A stretch of DNA of 64,000 bases from Flagellimonas flava (GTDB lineage Bacteria > Bacteroidota > Bacteroidia > Flavobacteriales > Flavobacteriaceae): contig NZ_FQWL01000001.1 of the NCBI RefSeq assembly GCF_900129665.1, forward strand, positions 372,001 through 436,000. The letters run 5' to 3'. Both the position numbers and the translations under genes were made by a program. Positions 1 to 9,068 of this stretch are shown here, piece after piece; position 1 is the stretch's first letter, and every line of letters starts with the position of its first letter. The notes under the pieces were generated by a model. That model had not been told where the DNA came from. It worked only from the letters and a program-made list of their open reading frames with translations, and made no database searches.

Positions 1-68
1 TCACTGCTGCAGCTCGTAATTAAGACGCCCAAAAAGGCAAGAAGCATACAAAGTTTTTTTGTTTCCAT
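1..68 (-). CDS. SusD-like nutrient-binding lipoprotein, N-terminal fragment
   Basis: An open frame starts with ATG at position 68, 20 bases after the SusC stop codon, and runs off the left edge. Its 22 visible residues form a lipoprotein signal: a KK near the start, a hydrophobic stretch (LLAFLGVLI) and a TSC-S lipobox. In Bacteroidota the gene directly downstream of susC is normally susD, which encodes the surface lipoprotein that lids the SusC barrel and captures the glycan or peptide. The SusD assignment rests on position and signal type, because no SusD domain lies inside the window. The substrate cannot be told. Confidence 0.75.
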   Translation of the reverse strand, partial: METKKLCMLLAFLGVLITSCSS

Positions 69-87
69 ATATATCATAGCTGTTGTT

Positions 88-3000
88 TTAAATTGTAATA
101 TTTACGCCAAATGTGTATACTCCCGGTATGGGATAGGTTTGGTTGTCCCTGCCATTTGGAACCTCTGGTGTGAAACCGTTATAGTCAAATAGTGTAAGAG
201 GACGCTCAGCAGTTAGATAAAATCTAATCTTGGGATCGAAATCACCACCAAATTTTGGCAGGGTATACCCAAGGGTGACATTTTGCAATCGAATAAAATC
301 CCCGTCCTCAACAAAAAAGCTGCTCAAAAACTGATTGCTCCAAGGATTTCTTATACCTCTTGCCGAAGGATAAGAATTTGAAGTACCCGCGCCATTCCAT
401 CGGTTGATGGCAAAGTCCCTATCAATATTGGGATCAGGTGTCTGTCTGATTGCAAAGCGTCTTTGGTTGGCGATGACATTTCCGCCCTGACCAATGACAT
501 TCAAATAAAAATCCCATGCTTTATAGTTCAGCCCTAGATTGAACCCAAAAGTATAGGTCGGGATATACGAACCTAAATCGACCCGATCTTGTGCGTCTAT
601 CATCATGTCCCCATTGTGGTCCACAAACCTGAAATCACCCGGTTCAACCGTTAATCCATTTGCTATTGCCGTTTGCGCGGCAGGGTCATTTTGTATTTCT
701 TCTGGTGTCTGATATACTCCAGCGACTTCAAGTCCGAAAAACGGATTTATGGTTCCCCCGACAACAGTTCTTTGGGCAAGATCACCTCCACTGGTCAAAT
801 TCTCCTGACCTGCCAAATCGAGTACCTCGTTGTCCAAGGTTGCAAAGTTTGCTCCTATGGTATAACTAAAATCGTCAGAAACCTGTTTGTTCCAGTTCAG
901 TACAATTTCAAACCCTGTGTTTCTTATTTCCCCAACATTTTGTCTTGTAGTTCCTGGTACCAGAAGTCTGGAAACCGGAATTACTGCGTCTCGGGTGTCT
1001 CTTTGAAAATAATCAGCTTCCAAAGACAGTTGATTGTCGAACAATCTGGCGGAGACACCAAAGTTTGTGCTTTCCGTCACTTCCCATTTTAGGGCCTCAA
1101 AGTCACTACTTGTTACCAAACCTGAAAACTGGGTATCCCCAAAAGCTGCGGTGACCTCCTCCGAGGTAATTCCACCAGAACTTGAGTCTACGTTGGCGTT
1201 ACCTGACTCTCCCCAAGTTGCCCGCAATTTTAAATAATTGAAAACCTTACTTTCAGGAAAAAAGGACTCCTCAGAAACGACCCAACCTGCACCTATGGCA
1301 GGAAAGTACCCCCATTTTTCCTGATACTTGTTGGTGCCGTCCGCTCTAAACGTTCCATAAAGAAGGTACTTGTCGTCAAAATTATATGCCACCCTTCCAA
1401 AGTAGGAGAAGAAGTATTCCCTAGATCCATCGTCTCCGGTGGCCCTATCCCCATCGCCACCTTCACTGACATCTATGGTATCCGATAAATCAATAAAGTA
1501 TGATTCTTCTCCTATACCTGGGCCGTTGGGGAAATTCAAGCCCGTGACCTCCAATTGTTCAAAAGAGCGATCCCTAAATGCTGTACCTCCCAAAAGGGTT
1601 AGATTGTGCTTGTCAAAACTGTCCGTATAGGTCAAAGTGTTGTCCCAGGTCTGTTCGGACAGTGTTTCATTTCTTTTTATCAAAGTGGCATTTTCTCTAA
1701 ATGCGTTTCCGTTACCGAAGAAAAATGGAAGTCGTACTTCTCTAACTTCAAGGGTTTCAAAGTTGTGATAATAAGCCGTTTTAAAGGTGAGCTTGTCAGG
1801 TACAAGTTGGTAGCTAAGATCAAGGGTTATCAAGGAATTTCTTCCTTTGTTTCTGTTCTCGGTGTTTTCCATTATAGGGAAAGGGTTTTGAGTGGCCCTG
1901 TATCCCAAATCCTGCGCATTGGCATACGGTCTGGGAAATGCGTCCGTTTTGGAAGGATCTAGAACGGGCATAACGGGTACCGCAAAATAAGCCAGTGCAA
2001 ATGCAGTTTCTTCCGGCCGGTATCTTGTAGAATTACTGAAAAGAGTTGACAGACCAATATTGAGTCGATCACTTACATCAAAATTCAGTTTGCCTCTTAT
2101 ATTGAATCGTTCAAAATCATTCTTCATTTTAAGAATACCCTCCTGTTCAAAATAGTTTAATCCTACGGAATAGGTAATATCCTCGGTTCCCCCAGAGACG
2201 CCAAAACTGTGATTTTGCTGAAGTGCATGACGAAGAATCAGGTCGTACCAATCTGTGTTCACCGCTGGCACATCAGGGTTTATACGGCTTCTTCCGTAGC
2301 GCTGAATAGCGTTTTCAATAAACTGAGCCTCGGCATCCGAACCAGACTCCCTAGCCAAGGTGGCAAACTGTTCCGTATTGGAAAGTGTCACCAAATTCTG
2401 GGCTATTTGAACGGATTGGTATCCATTATAGGTGATTTGTGGTTTCTGGTTTGCCTTACCGGATTTAGTTTGAATGAGAACCACCCCATTGGCGGCCCTT
2501 ACCCCATAAATAGAAGTTGCGGAAGCATCCTTTAAAAGTGAAATGCTCTCTATATCTTCGGGATTCAAGAAGTCAATATCATCAAAGAAAACTCCATCTA
2601 CCACGTAAAGTGGGTCCGAAGCACCATTAACAAAAGAGCCCAAACCCCTGACCCTGATTGTCGGACCTGTACCCGGAGCACCGCTACTAACCACTTGCAG
2701 ACCGGCAACCTTACCTTGAAGGGATTGCATGGCAGCGCCAGAAGGTGTGCGGACAATGTCCTCAGATTTTACAGTTGCAATGGATCCTGTTAAATCAGCT
2801 TTTTTCTGGGTACCATAACCTACAACAACCACCTCGTCCAGGAGTTGCGTGTCTTCTTGAAGACTGATATTGATAACAGCCCTTGAGTCTACAGGTATTT
2901 CCATCGCCAGGTAGCCGATGTAACTGATGACCAAAATACCTTCGGAATCAACGTTGGCTAAGGTGTAGTTCCCGTCAAAATCGGTTTGCACACCATTTGT

Positions 3001-3147
3001 AGTACCTTTTTCAATTACCGATGCCCCGGGCAACGGTTGGCCAGTAGCATCTGTAACAGTTCCTGAAACTGTAATATCACTTTGACTATACGCAACCATT
3101 TGGAGCGATAAAAGCAATATTGTTAAAAATACGTTTCTAATTTTCAT
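88..3147 (-). CDS. SusC-family TonB-linked outer membrane receptor
   Basis: This 1019-aa protein is the outer membrane channel of a SusC/SusD importer, energised by TonB, usually for oligosaccharides or peptides. After a signal peptide (to about residue 22) comes a carboxypeptidase-like beta-sandwich (about 25-110; VSGTVTD, GYLAMEI). The TonB-box/plug start follows (VVVGYGTQKKADLTGS), then the family signature near residue 200 (SIYGVRAANGVVLIQTKSG), and the barrel ends in an aromatic-rich strand (YTFGVNITI). The length fits the family's roughly 1000 aa. The gene lies between its candidate regulator upstream and the susD start downstream, all on the minus strand. No sulfatase, glycosidase or peptidase is visible next to it, so the substrate is open. 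Confidence 0.95.
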   Translation of the reverse strand: MKIRNVFLTILLLSLQMVAYSQSDITVSGTVTDATGQPLPGASVIEKGTTNGVQTDFDGNYTLANVDSEGILVISYIGYLAMEIPVDSRAVINISLQEDTQLLDEVVVVGYGTQKKADLTGSIATVKSEDIVRTPSGAAMQSLQGKVAGLQVVSSGAPGTGPTIRVRGLGSFVNGASDPLYVVDGVFFDDIDFLNPEDIESISLLKDASATSIYGVRAANGVVLIQTKSGKANQKPQITYNGYQSVQIAQNLVTLSNTEQFATLARESGSDAEAQFIENAIQRYGRSRINPDVPAVNTDWYDLILRHALQQNHSFGVSGGTEDITYSVGLNYFEQEGILKMKNDFERFNIRGKLNFDVSDRLNIGLSTLFSNSTRYRPEETAFALAYFAVPVMPVLDPSKTDAFPRPYANAQDLGYRATQNPFPIMENTENRNKGRNSLITLDLSYQLVPDKLTFKTAYYHNFETLEVREVRLPFFFGNGNAFRENATLIKRNETLSEQTWDNTLTYTDSFDKHNLTLLGGTAFRDRSFEQLEVTGLNFPNGPGIGEESYFIDLSDTIDVSEGGDGDRATGDDGSREYFFSYFGRVAYNFDDKYLLYGTFRADGTNKYQEKWGYFPAIGAGWVVSEESFFPESKVFNYLKLRATWGESGNANVDSSSGGITSEEVTAAFGDTQFSGLVTSSDFEALKWEVTESTNFGVSARLFDNQLSLEADYFQRDTRDAVIPVSRLLVPGTTRQNVGEIRNTGFEIVLNWNKQVSDDFSYTIGANFATLDNEVLDLAGQENLTSGGDLAQRTVVGGTINPFFGLEVAGVYQTPEEIQNDPAAQTAIANGLTVEPGDFRFVDHNGDMMIDAQDRVDLGSYIPTYTFGFNLGLNYKAWDFYLNVIGQGGNVIANQRRFAIRQTPDPNIDRDFAINRWNGAGTSNSYPSARGIRNPWSNQFLSSFFVEDGDFIRLQNVTLGYTLPKFGGDFDPKIRFYLTAERPLTLFDYNGFTPEVPNGRDNQTYPIPGVYTFGVNITI

Positions 3148-3381
3148 AATCGTTTAAAAGTTGAGTTGTGTTTTTGCTAAATTAACAATGAGGGGTGTTT
3201 TACCGGGATATGCGGGCTACATAAAAAATACATCACTTTTTAAAAGGCTGAAGATGTCCATTTTAATGGGTATTGCAGTAGTCCTAGCTGTCAAATGAGA
3301 AAGAATAATTCAAATTTGATGTAGTAATGATGTATTGGACTTTAGGGTAAATTTGTAAGAAAAGTTCTGGAATTTAGCTTC

Positions 3382-6234
3382 TTAGAAGGTTATTAAAAAG
3401 TTTGATAAACTTTTTGAGCTGTCAATTTCCAGTTTTTTACGTAATCTGTATCGATGTATTTCTACGCCGCGAACTGATATGGCCATTAATGGGGCAATTT
3501 CTTTGGTGGATAAATTCATTTTGAGATAAGCGCACAACTTGAGGTCTTTTGGAGTGAGATTGGGGTAGGCCTTTAGCAATCGCTCAAAGAAGTCTTCGTG
3601 AAGTTCCTTAAAATTAACTTCGAATCGTTTCCAATCATCATTATCCTTAATCGAATTGTTAAGTTTTTTCAGAAAGGAGCGGTACCGTTGGGAGTTGGAA
3701 AATTTGTCCTTATTAAGCACCAGCATATTCTTGAACTCCAAAATCATCTCGTTCTTTTTTGCGATATTTAAGGTGGTGCTGGCCAATTCGTTTTGTTTCA
3801 GTTTTATCTCTCTTGCCAATTTTTCCTTTTCAAGCACAGCCAATTGTTCCTCTTGTTCTTTTTTTAACGTTGCTTCCAATTGCAGTTGTTTTCTGTCGAA
3901 TTTGCGTTTGTTGTAAAAACGTATCATAAAAACAATCCCAATACCCAAAAGCGAATAAAGTAAAAGGCTTAGTTTGGATAGGTACCAAGGTGGTGCGATC
4001 TGAAAGTCAAGGCTTCTAGGCAGGGAGGTTTGATTATCTTGGCCCACAGTGTATACTTTAAAGGTATAGTCTCCATGGGGAAGATTTTGGAACTGAACGA
4101 AACCTTCCTCAATTATCTCGGAATACCTAGTAGGGCCTAAAAGTTCATACCGATAGCGGGGTTGCATCAACTCCGAGGCTGATATTTCAAGCGCTATGAC
4201 TTGAGAGTCCTTGTAAGGTATTTCTATATTCTGCCCAGAACCAGGATGGGAAGCCCCCTCATCTTGAAGTAATTGAATATGCGGTATCGGAAGCTTCATG
4301 TTTTCTAACCAACCATCAAGAATATTGGTGTTTACCATTGCAAATCCATCGGTTAAGGTAATGTAGGAAACAGAATCATTGATTTTTATGATATTCTGGG
4401 AGTCGGGTGCCAGTCTTTCATTCAACGAAAAATCCGAAATGGTGAGGCTATCTTTTTTAAGGTCTGTGTGGATAACTTCCTTTTTGCCCTCCCTATTAAC
4501 AAACCAGAAATGTTCCCTGTTAAAAGAAAGAAGTTCATGATCATTGAATTTTTTAAATTCTTCAAAAGCTACAATACGGTCCAAAATAGGATCGTATTTA
4601 TACCAGGAGTTCTCGCCCCGAATGACAATCTGGTTCTTGATATTATAAAGCTTTACATTGTAAGCGCTGGGTTCTTGCTGATCTTCATATTGGGTAATCG
4701 ATATCACATTTTCATGGGAATCATCCAATTGAATTCTATAAAACCCCTTATATGGGTGTGCAGCCCAAAGCACATAAGGTGTTTCAAAACATAGGTGCTT
4801 TATGGGATCATCGAAGTTACCTATTTTAACCACCTCCCAATTTCCTTGGGCATCCATATTATATCGAACCAAACCGTTATAGGTGCCTTGCACATGGGTA
4901 GATTGCTGTTGGGGAATCCTGGCAAAAGCATAACCTCCGGAAAAATCGGATACTTTCTCAAATTTGTTATTTACGATACGATAGGTGCCTGTATTATGCC
5001 CACAAAGCAAATCGCCGTTTATAAGCTCAAGGTCCCAAACATGGCCTTGGGATCCCTCCACAAAACGTAGTTTGTCGTTTTCAAAATAAAATACCCCCGT
5101 ATTACTTCCCAAATAAAGACGATTGTTGAAAAGGGCAATGTCATATACCATTCCCAGTGACCCTGAGAAGTCTGTAAAGTAGGTAATGGGATTGTTCAGT
5201 TTTGCGCGGGCCAAACCATTGTCCAACCCCATCCACAGCTGATCTTGGAACTGGAGCATGGACAATACCGTATTATTCAGAAGCCCAGCTTCACGATTAA
5301 GTAGTTTGGAAGTTTCGGTGGTGGTATCCCACAGATAAACACCATTCTTAATGGTGCCAAAGGCAAGCTGACTGTCGCTAAACTTTAAAATTTTATTAAG
5401 CTGATGCCGTTTTAATTCTTGGTTTAATTGAGTGTCCCAAACCATTAGGCCTTGATCGTTCATCAGATAACAACCATCGAGTTTTGTACCAATCAACAAT
5501 TGGTTTCCTAGAGAAACCATATCGGTAAGGTTTTTATCCAATAATGCATCTTGATGCATTAAAGGCGAAAGCTTATCATTTTTTAACTCGAAAAGCCCCT
5601 CGGTTCCCGCGGCCACAATTATGCTGGAATTGTGAATGACCAAATCAGAAATAATCTGCGGTAGGTCGATGACCTTAATTTTATTATTCTGATAAATGTA
5701 GATGGTGGAAAAAGACCTAAAAATGACCTGTTCTCCAAATGCAATTATTTCCCAGAATTCCTCACTGGTGAACTCATGATCTTCAATAAGATGGGTCAAG
5801 GAGGTATATTTCAGTATCCCTAAATCGTCTTTGGTCCAATATCCGAATTCCTCATAGGACCCTGTGAAAACTCTTTCCCCTACAATCTCGACAGATCGAA
5901 TTATGGTATTGTTAGGTAATTTGTTCAGAGTCCATTTCTCACCGTCATAGTGAAGCAATCCTTTGTTATTTGCAGCAAAAAGTTCACCTCGGGAATTAAC
6001 GTCCAATCCCCAATTCTTGCTAGCTCCTTGATACTCGGATAGTTTATAGTTGTAAACAGAAGGTAGAAGGTTTTGAGCAATCCCCGTTTCAAAACAGAAG
6101 AGCAACATCAGAAAGGATATTAGCTGCAGTGCCAAGCCATTTTCGGAAGTGAATTGGTTTATCAAGGATACTTTACAATCCTTCCTGAATTCTCGATTTG
6201 TGAAAATTGTAATATATTTTTTTAGGATAGTCAC
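3382..6234 (-). CDS. Membrane-anchored propeller/Y_Y_Y sensor with LuxR-type HTH
   Basis: This 950-aa one-component regulator probably senses a periplasmic ligand and binds DNA with its cytoplasmic end. An N-terminal signal segment (about 34-53, ending GIAQ) leads into a long repeat region (about 60-640) with recurring L-W-G/D-L motifs typical of two-component-regulator propellers. A Y_Y_Y domain (about 670-745; YRYELLGPTRYSE) and one transmembrane helix (about 760-780) follow, then a coiled coil rich in K/E/Q and a C-terminal GerE-type HTH (LTPKDLKLCAYL, STKEIAPLMAIS, VEIHRYRLRKKL). No kinase or receiver domain is present. It is transcribed in the same direction as susC, 234 bases upstream of it, so it is the likely activator of the susCD operon. 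The start at 6234 is upstream of the signal segment; a shorter start is possible. Confidence 0.9.
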   Translation of the reverse strand: MTILKKYITIFTNREFRKDCKVSLINQFTSENGLALQLISFLMLLFCFETGIAQNLLPSVYNYKLSEYQGASKNWGLDVNSRGELFAANNKGLLHYDGEKWTLNKLPNNTIIRSVEIVGERVFTGSYEEFGYWTKDDLGILKYTSLTHLIEDHEFTSEEFWEIIAFGEQVIFRSFSTIYIYQNNKIKVIDLPQIISDLVIHNSSIIVAAGTEGLFELKNDKLSPLMHQDALLDKNLTDMVSLGNQLLIGTKLDGCYLMNDQGLMVWDTQLNQELKRHQLNKILKFSDSQLAFGTIKNGVYLWDTTTETSKLLNREAGLLNNTVLSMLQFQDQLWMGLDNGLARAKLNNPITYFTDFSGSLGMVYDIALFNNRLYLGSNTGVFYFENDKLRFVEGSQGHVWDLELINGDLLCGHNTGTYRIVNNKFEKVSDFSGGYAFARIPQQQSTHVQGTYNGLVRYNMDAQGNWEVVKIGNFDDPIKHLCFETPYVLWAAHPYKGFYRIQLDDSHENVISITQYEDQQEPSAYNVKLYNIKNQIVIRGENSWYKYDPILDRIVAFEEFKKFNDHELLSFNREHFWFVNREGKKEVIHTDLKKDSLTISDFSLNERLAPDSQNIIKINDSVSYITLTDGFAMVNTNILDGWLENMKLPIPHIQLLQDEGASHPGSGQNIEIPYKDSQVIALEISASELMQPRYRYELLGPTRYSEIIEEGFVQFQNLPHGDYTFKVYTVGQDNQTSLPRSLDFQIAPPWYLSKLSLLLYSLLGIGIVFMIRFYNKRKFDRKQLQLEATLKKEQEEQLAVLEKEKLAREIKLKQNELASTTLNIAKKNEMILEFKNMLVLNKDKFSNSQRYRSFLKKLNNSIKDNDDWKRFEVNFKELHEDFFERLLKAYPNLTPKDLKLCAYLKMNLSTKEIAPLMAISVRGVEIHRYRLRKKLEIDSSKSLSNFLITF

Positions 6235-6356
6235 TTTGTAAATCTATGATCCCATCAAGAGGATTTCGTATAAAAGTAGGTCATTTTGCGTTTTATGTAT
6301 TGGCTTGTTTTCTTTTTGAAAAATATGCCCGGGTTAGAGGACAAAATACTGGGAGT

Positions 6357-6839
6357 TCACTGAATGTTCTGTTTGGTCGAAGTTTTTGGCCTGTGATAAA
6401 TGGGAAAATTACACGAGTTAGCAATAAAACACATCTTATTGGCTCTTTTATGCAACTCATGAATTAGGTTATCATCGACAGCTTGATCTATCACAATTTC
6501 AGGATATAGGGTAACTTCCTTAAACCTTCCACTTCCATCTTTAGACTCCGTCATGGTGCCCATTGCATTATCCGTATACTCCAACACAACAATATTATGG
6601 GTCGAGCACAGATGCAGAAACCAGAGCATATGGCAGGATGCCAACGATGAAACAAATACATCCTCTGGATTGTATCGAGTACCATCTCCCCGAAAACTGG
6701 GGTCAGATGAACCTGCTATGCTATGTTGTTTTCCTTCAGCGGTTATCTCAAAATCTCTGTTGTAGGAGTGATAATTCTTGGTGCCAACTTCTTGACTTCC
6801 TATCCATTTTAAATGTATCGTATAGGTGTGCTCTTTCAT
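6357..6839 (-). CDS. OsmC/Ohr-family protein (predicted thiol peroxidase)
   Basis: The 160-aa product has the OsmC fold signature. The N-terminal strand region carries the GSSDPSFRGDGTRYNPEDVF segment before the first active-site helix (LASCHMLWFL, Cys near residue 69). The second conserved Cys is in the RANKMCFIANSC stretch near 137, which matches the two-cysteine arrangement of family members that reduce organic hydroperoxides with lipoyl or thiol reductants. It stands alone on the minus strand, upstream of the HTH regulator gene. A thioredoxin reductase gene lies 545 bases away on the other strand, which suits a redox role. It is the first of three OsmC-domain genes in the window. Confidence 0.88.
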   Translation of the reverse strand: MKEHTYTIHLKWIGSQEVGTKNYHSYNRDFEITAEGKQHSIAGSSDPSFRGDGTRYNPEDVFVSSLASCHMLWFLHLCSTHNIVVLEYTDNAMGTMTESKDGSGRFKEVTLYPEIVIDQAVDDNLIHELHKRANKMCFIANSCNFPIYHRPKTSTKQNIQ

Positions 6840-7205
6840 AATCTGGAACTTTGAGATATTATTTTGGAGATTTTTTCTGATTTAATGATGATAAATATAC
6901 TGCGATCATTTGTGCAATCGTTGATCCAAATGGGGCATCCATGGATGCAAAAGGGTCATCCGTCCATTGGAAGGGTATTTTCAAACCCCATGACCGTATG
7001 TTTGTTGCAGAAATAATGACGTTCCTAAAACATCTGAAGATAAAACCTCCGAAGAATTTGGTGAAAAGTATTTAGAGAACACTTTTAGCGTTCCTTACCT
7101 GACCCAATTCAAAAGAGGTATCCGTTGTGCTGAGGGGTGTTGAGGTTGAGCCCCTTGGCCTGCGGTTTTTGACAAGATTTTCTTTTTACATTTACTTGAC
7201 CTACT

Positions 7206-7319
7206 TCATGGACAAAGAGTCGAAGCCCGGACTCTTTTCCTTTTTTGACCAAGCCCTTCCTTCTTCCTGTTCCTAACAATTTTTGTGCACAACTTGGTGC
7301 CATCAAACAAATGGGCAAG
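7206..7319 (-). pseudogene. Possible transposase remnant (IS982-like)
   Basis: The frame reading LAHLFDGTKLCTKIVRNRKK on the minus strand resembles the LF..G..L.TKI..N.K motif after the DDE-domain core of IS982-type transposases. It is followed by a frame break and a stop, with no intact start, no terminal inverted repeats found and no flanking duplication recognised. This is a pattern match from memory over only about 20 residues, so chance similarity is a real alternative. Confidence 0.25.
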
Positions 7320-7342
7320 TGTAAGTTTCTTCACAAAAAACC

Positions 7343-7350
7343 TACTTTTG
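7343..7350 (+). promoter_or_regulatory. Putative -7 element of the trxB promoter
   Basis: TACTTTTG fits the Bacteroidota TAnnTTTG -7 consensus and lies 35 bases before the trxB start codon, which would leave a short leader. No clear -33 TTTG partner is present, so the call rests on the -7 motif and its position. Confidence 0.45.
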
Positions 7351-7384
7351 TATTGGAAATTATGCGAGAACTGAAGATTTTATT

Positions 7385-8353
7385 ATGTCAGAACAAATAG
7401 AAAGAATTAAGACGTTGATTATTGGGTCGGGGCCAGCTGGCTACACTGCGGCAATTTATGCTTCACGAGCAGACCTTAAACCTGTAATGTATACGGGCAT
7501 GGAGCCGGGAGGTCAATTAACCACCACTACGGAGGTTGATAACTTTCCTGGATATCCTGAGGGTATTGATGGTCCAACTATGATGGTGCAATTGCAACAA
7601 CAAGCTGAACGCTTTGGCACAGAAGTTAGAATAGGAATGGTAACAGCCGTAGATTTTAGCGATGAACCTGGAGGTGTCCACAAGATTACCGTGGATGATA
7701 GTAAGCAGATAGAAGCGGAAACCGTAATTATTTCTACGGGTGCTTCTGCTAAATACTTAAATATTCCCAGCGAGCAGCGCCTAAGGGGTGGAGGCGTGTC
7801 TGCCTGTGCCGTATGTGATGGATTCTTTTATAAAGGTCAGGAAGTTGCAATTGTTGGGGCTGGTGATACGGCTGCTGAAGAAGCATCGTATTTGGCCAAC
7901 ATCTGTGAGAAGGTGACCATGTTGGTTCGAAAAGATTATATGCGGGCCTCCAAAGCCATGCAACATCGCGTAAACAGCTTGGATAACATCGAAGTGCGAT
8001 ATAATACGGAAGTCGATGAGGTCTTGGGCGATCAAGTGGTGGAAGGATTACGAATGGTCAACAACCAAACAGGTGAGAAGGAGGATATAGCGATTACCGG
8101 TCTTTTCATCGCTATTGGACATAAGCCCAACACCGATATTTTCAAGGGACAGCTGGACATGGATGATACAGGTTATATCCTTACGGAAGGCAAGTCTACC
8201 AAAACCAACAAGCCTGGAGTTTTTGCTAGCGGCGATGTTCAAGACAAAGAATATAGACAGGCTGTAACAGCAGCAGGAACAGGATGTATGGCAGCCCTGG
8301 ATGCGGAACGTTACCTTGCGGCCATAGAAAGTAAAGAAGCTTTGGTTTCCTAA
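7385..8353 (+). CDS. trxB: Thioredoxin-disulfide reductase
   Basis: This 322-aa FAD enzyme passes electrons from NADPH to thioredoxin in the cytoplasm. The FAD-binding GSGPAGY loop is at 14-20, the redox-active CAVC pair at Cys141 and Cys144, the NADPH-binding GAGDTAAEEA loop follows at about 157-166, and the C-terminal FAD motif is GVFASGDVQD. The length and order of domains match low-molecular-weight bacterial TrxB. It is monocistronic, with its own promoter-like motif and a strong terminator just behind the stop codon. It would supply reducing power for the MsrA and possibly the peroxidases encoded in this window. Confidence 0.97.
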   Translation: MSEQIERIKTLIIGSGPAGYTAAIYASRADLKPVMYTGMEPGGQLTTTTEVDNFPGYPEGIDGPTMMVQLQQQAERFGTEVRIGMVTAVDFSDEPGGVHKITVDDSKQIEAETVIISTGASAKYLNIPSEQRLRGGGVSACAVCDGFFYKGQEVAIVGAGDTAAEEASYLANICEKVTMLVRKDYMRASKAMQHRVNSLDNIEVRYNTEVDEVLGDQVVEGLRMVNNQTGEKEDIAITGLFIAIGHKPNTDIFKGQLDMDDTGYILTEGKSTKTNKPGVFASGDVQDKEYRQAVTAAGTGCMAALDAERYLAAIESKEALVS

Positions 8354-8372
8354 AACCAACAATCCTATAAGT

Positions 8373-8409
8373 AAAAAAGGCGTCCTGCAATAGCTTGGAC
8401 GCCTTTTTT
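8373..8409. terminator. Bidirectional rho-independent terminator after trxB
   Basis: A GGCGTCC/GGACGCC stem (8379-8385 with 8397-8403) is flanked by A6 and T6. It can therefore stop trxB on the plus strand and the convergent 149-aa gene on the minus strand. Confidence 0.9.
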
Positions 8410-8427
8410 AGTGGAGTGCTAATTCAA

Positions 8428-8877
8428 TTAATCTATACGTTTGTAGTTTTCCGAAAAGGTTCTGTTGCCCTCTTCATCAAAACTTATTTGGCTGTAATAG
8501 TCGTCGTTCATTTCCAGTTCAAAACGGAATACGCGTAAGGTGTCCAAGGCAGACATCATAGGTGCGGAGCCATATTCGAGTGTCTCTATAAGTGAATCCG
8601 CAGTTATTCTGTAGGTTCCGTAACCAAACCAATCCAGGGAATCTTTTGGAGAATGTCTGCTCCACATGATTTTCCCATTATAGTACATTTTTACCTGACG
8701 GTATCCCTCTGCCTTCGGTACCGTATCTGAAATATTGATTCCATCATCGTAGTTATAGAAACTTTGAAGTTCCCATGTTCCCTCAATTGAGTGCATAGCT
8801 TCAGGTTTTGGGGACGCAAACTCTGTGGCAGAGACCAGAAGGAGCATCAACAAAACCAATCCGAATATTTTTTTCAT
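8428..8877 (-). CDS. Small secreted protein of unknown function (lipocalin-like pattern)
   Basis: A 149-aa protein with a clear N-terminal signal (MKKIFGLVLLMLLLVSATEF) and a mature part starting near SIEGTWEL. The GTWEL opening, followed by alternating beta-strand segments (VKMYYNGKIMW, GTYRITADSLIE, FRFELEMNDDYYSQISF), is typical of small lipocalin-like Bacteroidota proteins. There are no catalytic motifs. It is monocistronic, between the shared trxB terminator and the terminator of the DUF2807 operon. Function unknown; a periplasmic ligand-binding beta-barrel is the most I would infer. Confidence 0.75.
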   Translation of the reverse strand: MKKIFGLVLLMLLLVSATEFASPKPEAMHSIEGTWELQSFYNYDDGINISDTVPKAEGYRQVKMYYNGKIMWSRHSPKDSLDWFGYGTYRITADSLIETLEYGSAPMMSALDTLRVFRFELEMNDDYYSQISFDEEGNRTFSENYKRID

Positions 8878-8995
8878 TGTGGCGTGTTTAGAGTTGAAGT
8901 TTCATTGTCACATATAAGGTATGGTTTTTTTAACAATTAATCAATATTTGACCTTATTAATTGTTTATCTGTCAAACATTTAAGAATAAAACTAA

Positions 8996-9021
8996 AAAAC
9001 CCTAGCAATTGCTAGGGTTTT
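8996..9021 (-). terminator. Terminator of the PadR-PspC-DUF2807 operon
   Basis: A 26-base perfect palindrome (arms AAAACCCTAGCAA) sits 47 bases after the DUF2807 stop codon and is followed on the minus strand by a T-rich run. It separates this operon from the 149-aa gene downstream. Confidence 0.8.
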
Positions 9022-9068
9022 ATGGAATTGGCTTGGTCTATTTAGTTATTGTGCTTATCGCTATATCC

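Larger units (their letters stand above)
6840..7384. other. 545-bp gene-poor stretch with decayed coding remnants
   Basis: No intact gene is visible between the OsmC start codon and trxB. On the plus strand two overlapping open stretches without a convincing start read like protein. One, about 6881-7075, contains IVDPNGASMDAKGSS. The other, about 6994-7143, contains EEFGEKYLENTFSVPYL. They look like two frames of one frameshifted gene end, but I do not recognise the family. The right part carries a transposase-like fragment on the minus strand (separate entry) and the trxB promoter. Confidence 0.5.

Noticed and set aside
6553..6841. Plus-strand open frames opposite the OsmC gene
   Set aside because: Antisense to a well-supported gene, with no coding character or family match.
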